Source: Aquanectria penicillioides
Taxonomy: Eukaryota > Ascomycota > Sordariomycetes > Hypocreales > Nectriaceae
Length of the DNA: 64,000 nucleotides
Assembly (NCBI GenBank): GCA_003415625.1
Contig: PYIU01000007.1
Span: forward strand, 2,790,001 to 2,854,000
Direction: 5' to 3'
The notes beneath the pieces are model-generated. The model was given only the letters and a program-made list of their open reading frames with translations. It did no database searches and was not told the DNA's origin. This document shows positions 57,076-64,000 of the stretch, in pieces (the stretch's first letter is position 1; the number at the start of each line of letters is the position of its first letter). The translations under genes and the position numbers were made by a program.

Positions 57076-58043
57076 GTCGAGCTGCAGTGGCGAGATCGGA
57101 TGGAGAGGTCGAAACGAGTTACCGACGGGTCGAGAGCGGGCGAGGACGAGCTGATACGGTCATGTACCGGGCCATCCAGTGCATGAGTGTGCGGAGAGCT
57201 CAACTGTGGTGTCGTGCCCGTGCGTTTCCAAATCCAAATAGAGTGGGAATTGGCGAGTTAGGAACAGGTCGAAGTGGAACGCGACGCGGGCGAATTTTGG
57301 CTCGACAGCTATGACGCGCTATCACGCCTCTGATTTAATGGCCGCCGGTACGTACCCATGGCGGGGAAGGCTGCCGTCCAGCGGGCCGCCGGGTCCACTA
57401 ACTTACCAGGCAGGCCAGTTAGTGGATTGACGAACAGGGGCATGATGAGGATCAGAGGTGTGAGGAAGAGGAGGGGATATCTGTAGTATTATGTGTTCCT
57501 ATAACCACATGTAGAAACAATACCCATCAGCTAGGTCGTATCATGATATACAACGCATCAGCACATACCATCAGACCTGACATCGACCAGTCACGAGACA
57601 CGGGGCAAGGCTCATGAAGAACATTCCAAGAGACAGCCTGGTATTCTTCATCATCCATTAAGTGGTTTCACTTTCATATATTTAACACGCGCAGCAGATG
57701 GAATCTCAAAGATTTTTATTATGCAAGGTCAATCAATCAGTTGTCCCTAGCAATCGTCATGTACTCCCCACTCCGTATATCATATCTTTCTTCTTGTAGT
57801 CCCAGATGAACCGACCAAATGTCCTCCTCCCAAACCGTTGCCTGAATCAACAAAAGCAGCATCCTAATCAATGCGTCCTCGCCAAGTTAAGCTGCAGCTA
57901 ACAACCGCCGAACCCGCCCGGGAATGCCGCACAATGCACCGAAACGCCCGTCCGTGCTATCGCTCCTCGCTCATCGTTCAATCGCTCTAGTAGTTCCTCT
58001 CTCAATCCACACCGCTCGATAATCTTGGCGCATATGTTGACGC
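57076..58043. other. Intergenic region
   Basis: Nearly 1 kb with the mgs1 promoter on one side and the pcf11 3' UTR on the other. No coding or RNA feature was recognised. Confidence 0.45.
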
Positions 58044-60374
58044 TCAAGCCGAAGTCTTCAAAGACCTCACCTTGGGCGACGAAATACTCGTCTCGGCCTT
58101 GCGCTTCCCGAGCACCGGGTCAGGCATGGGCCGCCCCAAGCCGGGAGTGCCTTCACGATCGCGCGTTGCCTCGGCGTGGCATGAGGCGTGGTAGGCCCGG
58201 CTACCGACCAACACCGTGTCCAGCCACACCCACTCTTGTGCAGTATCAAGCCACTTGTTCTCAAACCGGTCTTGGCAGATGGGGCATACTGTGTTGATGC
58301 CCTTGGACGGGTCGGGGACAGGGATGTACTTGGGCTTCGCTGCCTCTGCCGCCTTGGTTGCCTGGGCTATGGCTTCCTCGGGGGCGGGCATATGGTCAGA
58401 GTCAACCACTTCTCGCGACTTTAGCCAATCCTGTGCGGTGTTAGTCGTTTGCCATCAAGGTGGCAAGGTGGTGGGGAGGCTCGACTTACACGTTGGTCAA
58501 CGTACCAACTCCGGTGCATGCCTCGCTTCTCGGCTTCATTGGTGCGTTGGTGAACGCGGAAATGCCAGTCCATGTGAGCCGTCTTCTTCTTTCGACCATC
58601 TTCGTCCGTCTTAAATCGCCGGCCACACTGCGTGCAGGGCGGTCCGAGATCATCATACAGTCCGGAAAGCAACGACGGATGGAATCTACAAATTGGTTAG
58701 CATCGTTCACTAAACGGGCACATTCATGAAAATGCTTACGGTTGGTTCAGGGCGGCAGAGTTAATTCCTGTGCTGGCGGGAACATCAAATCTAGGTAGGC
58801 CGGCAGCTGCCCTCGTGGAGGCCAGGATACTGGCAATGTTCGGAGGTAATATCGACGCGGGGGGCGGAGCAACTGCAGCAGGCGGAGGCACCGGAGCCGT
58901 TGGAGCGGCCGCGGGAGGACCGTTCGGCAGCAAGCCGGCGGCTCGGAGCTGGTCAAGCAACGCCATGGGGTTTTGGGTGGGTGCCGCTGGGGCAGCCGGA
59001 GCCGCAACCGGAGCAGGCTTCGGCGGCTCGGCATGCGCCGGTGGGGTGAACGGATCGCCACAGTGGCATATGGAGGAGGAGTTGGGTTAGGAGGTGCGCT
59101 CTGAGGAGGTGCCGCCTGTCTCGCCATCAAGGCCGCCAACGCCCCTTGGCCCAGCAAGGAATCGAGCGTCAAGGTCCCCGCGGCCGGAGCCGGGGGCGCG
59201 GGGGAAGGAGTTACGGCCACAGGAGGCGCCAGCGGAGCTTGAGAGAGTACAGATGCAGGAGTAGGGGTCGGCGTCTGGCTCGACGAGACCCTCATATTTA
59301 CGGCAGCAAGATCAGTTACTTTGTTCTTAATGAGCTCAAGCTGGTCCGGCGGCAGGCTGGTGCTCTGCAATATGCCTTGGAGATCCAGGAGGGCTCTTAA
59401 TCTGTTCTGAACACTAGCATCATGGGGATTCTGCGAAAATTCCGCCTTAGTCGCCACAATCAGGTTCTGAATGTCATTCTTCAATGTTTCTATGCTTATC
59501 CCAGCGGGGGCCGGTGTTCCAGCAGCGCCATACACTCCGGCATACGGAGGTTGAAAGGGCGCGGGTGCCGAACCCGCAGGCTGGGGAGTTGAGTGAGGTG
59601 GGTAGTATGGAGGCTGCATATGTTGAGTTAACAGGCTATAGATTTCACGGTACCTTTATGGGACTCACCTGTTGACCAGGAAATGCAGAGTTGCCGTTTG
59701 TGGGTGGGTATTGCTGAGGAGGATAGCCTGGAGGTATTCCCGGGCCTCGCATTCCGGGTGGTGTCGGGGTATCACGATGAGGCATGCCCGGTCGTGGTCT
59801 GCCGGGGATCGGTCCCTGGGCTGGCATGCTTGCAGCTCGCGCCTTCATCAAGGCGTTCTCGATCGGCCGCACCAGTTCGGGTGTGAAGACAGGCCGGCTA
59901 TCCATCGATCCGGGAACTGGTTCCTTCCATGTTCTAAGCATCTCCTCCATCTTGCGGCGAATGGGCTGGTCAACCACAGCATACGATTCCATGAATGTCT
60001 TGAATAGTGTTCGGCCGAAGTAGAGAGTATATGGAGTGCCGACATTCTTGACGATCGAATCCAGCACATAGAGGGCTGGCAACTTCTTGTTTGGGGGGGC
60101 CTAGCAAGGGCATCAGCAAATATGCTTCCTAGTACATTTTGGCGATAGTGGTGGCCACGGGAGTCATCGGACAACGGCCATCCCCGCAGAGTGCTGTGTC
60201 GAGAATTAGACCTACCTTGATGATGTGCTGCTGCAGAGCTTCGGCAATGGCCAGGGCGTGTTCCGTATTCTCTCGGGCAATTACTGTCAAGTTGCTGATC
60301 TCGAATCGCATGTTGGAGGACAAGTCCTCCAAGGCGAGGCGGTAATCCTCTGCCACTTCAGCAGCTTCAGACAT
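58044..60374 (-). CDS. pcf11: Pcf11, mRNA 3'-end cleavage factor subunit, with an apparent frameshift
   Basis: A component of the cleavage and polyadenylation machinery that binds the RNA polymerase II CTD. Exons: 60216-60374, 59669-60100, 58740-59613, 58490-58685 and 58044-58430. The CTD-interacting domain (residues 1-140) reads DYRLALEDLSSNMRFEISNL, IARENTEHALAIAEALQQHI, PNKKLPALYVLDSIVKNVG. A Pro-rich middle follows. The C-terminal part has the two zinc-binding regions CTQCGRRF...HMDWHF and CPICQDRFENKW...YHASCH, with WVWLDTV between. The exons total 2048 nt, one short of a multiple of three. In exon 3, near 59053-59057, the frame must move by one base to pass from PPPYATVA to PAHAEPPKP and MALLDQLRAAGLLPNG. 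One base therefore seems to be deleted there. Confidence 0.88.
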
Positions 60375-61784
60375 GATGATGGATGTCGCTGGCTAACAAC
60401 AGAAAGGAAAGAAGGATATGGGCTTGTAGAAGGTGAAAACGCAAAAGGAAACGGCCGTGCTGAGCGAAACAATGAAAAGGCTCCCTCGGGTCAAGGGGGC
60501 AACAAAGTCGCTTCCCAAACGGCCAGGGATTGTTTTGACGGACGAAGGCACCGAAAAGCACGGCGCAAAAGAGCACGTTCTAATATGGTGAAGTTTATTC
60601 CAAGAATCCACGTTCCTGGCGCGTACTGCCTCCCAGCCCTAGCCCCAGTACCAGTATCGTTTCCCAGAACAACCTTTACGGACGCCGCGATCAAGCCCCA
60701 ACAGACATGATCCAACCGTCTTCACCACGGGTGCGCGCACGTGTCTGCAGTCTCTACTGGACTACTGTGATCGTTATCAATAACCCTAGAGGGCTTGCTG
60801 GGCGATGATCGGGTCGCGTGGGTGTCACAGATGGGGGACGTCGAGGATGGAGAGAGGTTTTGCAGGCGACGGACGCAGGCGACTATCGCAGGACACCACG
60901 AGCTGTCCCGTCAAGATCTTCAAGGGTACTGGGCGATGGAGGTCCTGTTCGGGACAGTTGGGGGAATCGCGTGTCTAGCTGAAGCCTGCGTTGGGGATGT
61001 TAGAGGTTTGACGTGAGAGTGAAGTGGCGACGATCTGAAAGCGCAAGAGCTTCTTCCGATGTGTCGTTAGAGACAGGTGCGCACGTGACCAGACTTTGAT
61101 GCCAGGTACGTACCCCCCGCAGACCCCATGACAACGTCCATTGTCCAACACTGAACAAAGGAGAGACGCGAACGTCGGCGCACGTTTACAATACAGGGTG
61201 GGTTCACGTTGGGGTACATGTTTTTACATCTTGTTTTGGTTCACGTATTCATGATGTCTGAACTGCGGCGCAAAACTGTGCATGTCCGTCCCTCCAACGA
61301 GGCCGCGCCTCCTTGTTGGATGGCCACTGCTCCTTTATTAGTGGACGAAAGTGGAAAAAGGAAATGCTGCATATCGCGGTCCTTGCTTTATTTCGTGCAA
61401 GCACCTTAATACTGCAATGTAACGCTACAGATCCTGGCCTTGCAAAAGCCAAGTCGGGGGATGGCGCCATTGAAGATGCGAGGTGCTTTCGACTGTCAAT
61501 AGTGACTGCTCATTCAAGTCCAGTCACATCACAAACGCACAAACTCTTTGAATGCAGACAAACTGAACAAGCGATTGTTTAAATTTTAGTTTGAACTAGG
61601 AAAATTCATCTATGACGCTCCCTAAATATGACGGGTATTCATTCCGCTAAAATATTACAGCCAAACGCCTCGGTCCCAGACGCCCTCGTTGGTCGTTTCG
61701 ATCATTGTTCCTCCGCTAACTACCTTTACTACCATTGTCACATTCTTATCCATTGTCATATTGTTCTTTAAAGAGTGTAGTTGT
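60375..61784. other. Intergenic region
   Basis: 1.4 kb between the pcf11 start and the 3' end of the next minus-strand gene. Small frames only. No repeats or RNA genes recognised. Confidence 0.5.
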
Positions 61785-62639
61785 TTAGAATCGAGACATC
61801 CGTGCCTCGGAGTATCGGCTGACGTGACGGTTGTTCATCGGGTGCAGAGCAGTGTCAGGGCGGCGAACATCGGGAGCGATGGGGCTGCGTCGGTCCCACT
61901 CCTCGGCCTGGGGAGTCTGGTTGTAGGGAGTGTAGGCCGGGTCGCGCTCGACATCGTACTGCTGGTGCATCTGAGAGGGCATGGGGGCGCTAATCTCAGG
62001 TCGGGGAGACTGAGGGCCCGACTTGGCAGTCTTCTTTCCCCAGAAGAAGGACATGAAGGTCTTCTTAGGCTTCTCCTCTCTGAGGGAGTTGCTGCGGGTA
62101 GAGAACTGCTCCTTGAAAGAGGGAGGCTTCGAGTTCTGGGGGGTGGCAAGGGAGCCCTCGGATCGGACAACGCGAGCGCTAATGTCGTTGGCCGAGTCGC
62201 AGAAGACGAAGGAGCAGATGATGTTGAAGATGCCAAAGGTGATGGCAAGGACACCAGCAGCGAGGACGAGGCGCCAGAAGGGCAGGCCAAGATTATTGCT
62301 GGAGTTGTGGGGTTGGTTGAGCTTGCCCAGGATGTTGCAGCCAATGATGGCCATGGCAACGCCGAGCCAGGTGAGGCCAGAGTCTTCAGAGAGGACGGGC
62401 CATGTGCGGCGGAAATAGCTCTTGGCTACGGGGAGTTCGGAGACGGTAAGGAAAACTGAAATAGTACTAGTAAAGAAAAGAGAGGCGGCATCGAAGAAGA
62501 ACCAGCCGTTGGAGGTGTCGATCTTGATGATGAGGGTCCAGCAGGCAACGGCGGCGGTAAGAAGGCCGACGATGGTGAAGGCACGGAGGACTTGGAGAAT
62601 AATCATCCCCGGACCTCGGATCGAGTCGCCTTTCCACAT
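61785..62639 (-). CDS. Four-helix fungal membrane protein (DUF7598-like)
   Basis: A single-exon frame of 284 residues. Four hydrophobic helices are visible: IILQVLRAFTIVGLLTAAVA, FFFDAASLFFTSTISVFLTV, LTWLGVAMAIIGCNILGKL and LVLAAGVLAITFGIFNIICS. They are followed by a cytosolic tail of about 120 residues rich in Ser, Pro, Lys and Arg (KPKKTFMSFFWGKKTAKSG). This is the layout of a conserved Pezizomycotina membrane protein of unknown function. The DUF assignment is from memory and should be treated as likely. The ATG at 62639 is the first Met. Leader introns may exist upstream. Confidence 0.8.
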   Translation of the reverse strand: MWKGDSIRGPGMIILQVLRAFTIVGLLTAAVACWTLIIKIDTSNGWFFFDAASLFFTSTISVFLTVSELPVAKSYFRRTWPVLSEDSGLTWLGVAMAIIGCNILGKLNQPHNSSNNLGLPFWRLVLAAGVLAITFGIFNIICSFVFCDSANDISARVVRSEGSLATPQNSKPPSFKEQFSTRSNSLREEKPKKTFMSFFWGKKTAKSGPQSPRPEISAPMPSQMHQQYDVERDPAYTPYNQTPQAEEWDRRSPIAPDVRRPDTALHPMNNRHVSRYSEARMSRF

Positions 62640-64000
62640 GATGGGTTATTGGATAATAATGTCGTCGGATAATAGAGAGATCGTGTAGGGCTAAAGGTGT
62701 TAGTCGAGATGAGTACGAGGGTCTGCAGGATGCACCCACCTTGGAGCCTGAAGAATATCACAATATTGTTAAGAAGGGTTTGTTCGACCGTCAAGCGGCA
62801 GAATTGGAACAGAATCGGAGGGGGGAGAAAGTAACGGTGGTAAGTGGGTGGTTGATTGCTTGTGTGTGTGTGTGTGTTGTAAGTTCAAGAGTCGAAGGCG
62901 AATGAGAGAGTTAAGTAAGCTTTGGAACCAGTCCAGAGAACACAAATGTCAAGGGATTCACTAGAGAAGGGAAAAGAGAAAGGAAAATAAAAAAGACTGA
63001 ACAGCCGTAAAAGATGCTTTAGTTCATGAACACCATTATTGTCGAGGCTTTGAATAGGTGCCAAACAAGAGTCAGAGGGAGAGAGAGTTTCATTGTCAGT
63101 GCAGCCGGCCCCGATTCTTTAATAGCAATCTGACACTTGCGCGCTCAACAATCACAACACCTGCTGTCGACCCGCAGGACCAGGGCCAAAGACACACAGA
63201 GAGAGAAGAAAAAAAAAAAGCCCAGAGCAGGGAAGGCTTATCCCTGTCACATTCGGCAAGTGAAGGGGAGCAGGCATGGAGTGTAAAGTGATGTGGATGG
63301 CGCGTTGTCGTTGGCCCGAGTCGAGACGCTTGCGATTCGTTGTTTCGAGTTGATGGGATGGCTTCGGGGAAGCACTACAACCCAATCAATCCCACGGGAT
63401 AGCCTTGCAGTTGGCGACGACGAGGAGTCTGAACGCGCCAGGAATCGGGCGTTTCATGGCGTGGATTTGCGTGCGAACGCCGGACCCGACTGAGACAGCA
63501 ACGACGTTTGAGGCCGAGGTGAGGTGAGAGCTTCGCGAGCCGGCCGCCCACTCGGCCCCGAGGCCGTATTCTCAGCGGCTACACTAGACTGCCAGACACC
63601 AACGGCCTGGAGGTGTCAGGGCCCAATGGATTGGGCGACGCATCAGCCCTCTGCGAAACTGGGGCCTGGAACTCGAGGTGTGCGCCCAGGTCCCGGCCGA
63701 AGGAGCGCTTCATAATTGGAACCGCGACCATCTCAAGACGGGGGTTGACAAGAGGAACGATTGGACGTCCGGGCACCGGCCGGGACAGATTGTTTCAGAA
63801 GGCTCCCGGGCCTCTGAGTGGGCCTATCAGTGGGTCCATCGGCCCTCCAAATACTGAGCTGCAGCGTGGGAGCCTGTAGGGCCGCCAACAGAGAGCTACC
63901 CCCCCGAAGGCCCTAAAGCTCCAGAGCTAACCCCCCTAGCAGTCCGTCCCCAGCGCAGCGCCAAAGGGAGCCGCCCACGTGGGGACTTGCCACTGAAGCA
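62640..64000. other. Upstream region of the membrane protein gene and window end
   Basis: Includes a TG-dinucleotide run near 62860-62876, purine-rich stretches (62960-62995, 63205-63225) and a GC-rich end after 63400 whose frames lack motifs. It probably holds a long leader and the promoter of the minus-strand gene ending at 61785. Confidence 0.4.

Noticed and set aside
1..64000. CRISPR arrays, bacterial operons, prophage or riboswitch-like elements
   Set aside because: None seen. Gene structure throughout is eukaryotic with spliceosomal introns.

Overview
The window reads as nuclear DNA of a filamentous ascomycete, most likely a Sordariomycete of the Hypocreales. The signs are short GT-AG introns of about 45-80 nt with CTAAC-type branch sites, an NRC-2/FPK-type kinase, Clr5-domain and 2EXR-like proteins, and a transposon decayed by C-to-T changes as expected of RIP. 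No genetic code or lineage test was run, so the assignment is inference.

Layout. The left 37 kb is gene-poor and accessory in character. It holds an intron-rich adenylosuccinate synthetase (minus, 18 reconstructed exons). An adenylate-forming domain gene follows, split by a 2.9 kb terminal-inverted-repeat transposon that carries a decayed Mutator-like transposase. Next come an aldo-keto reductase, a Clr5-ankyrin protein, a 2EXR-like protein, an uncharacterised two-repeat protein, an F-box-like protein, a ZIP zinc transporter and a piggyBac-type transposase relic whose catalytic Asp positions read as Asn. After these are a basic protein with a strong promoter and leader introns, a tandem array of intron-exon modules of about 173 bp, a broken coiled-coil gene, and an Hsp70-like ATPase with a GC-AG intron. 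A long stretch without convincing genes (37.4-42.7 kb) separates this from the right part.

The right 21 kb is dense core genome. In order it holds an AGC kinase (nrc-2/FPK1 type), a CorA-like membrane protein, mitochondrial seryl-tRNA synthetase, an actin-related protein of Arp10/Arp11 type, a Yen1/GEN1-type nuclease, the AAA+ ATPase Mgs1/WRNIP1, Pcf11, and a four-helix membrane protein. The genes alternate strands with short spacers. Most are intact, but mgs1 and pcf11 each carry an apparent single-base deletion in a conserved coding stretch, so either the assembly has small indel errors or these alleles are damaged.

Exon boundaries were worked out by eye from conserved protein motifs, splice signals and phase. 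For the Ade12, Hsp70, kinase, Yen1, AKR and Arp models the summed exon length is divisible by three, which is independent support for them.
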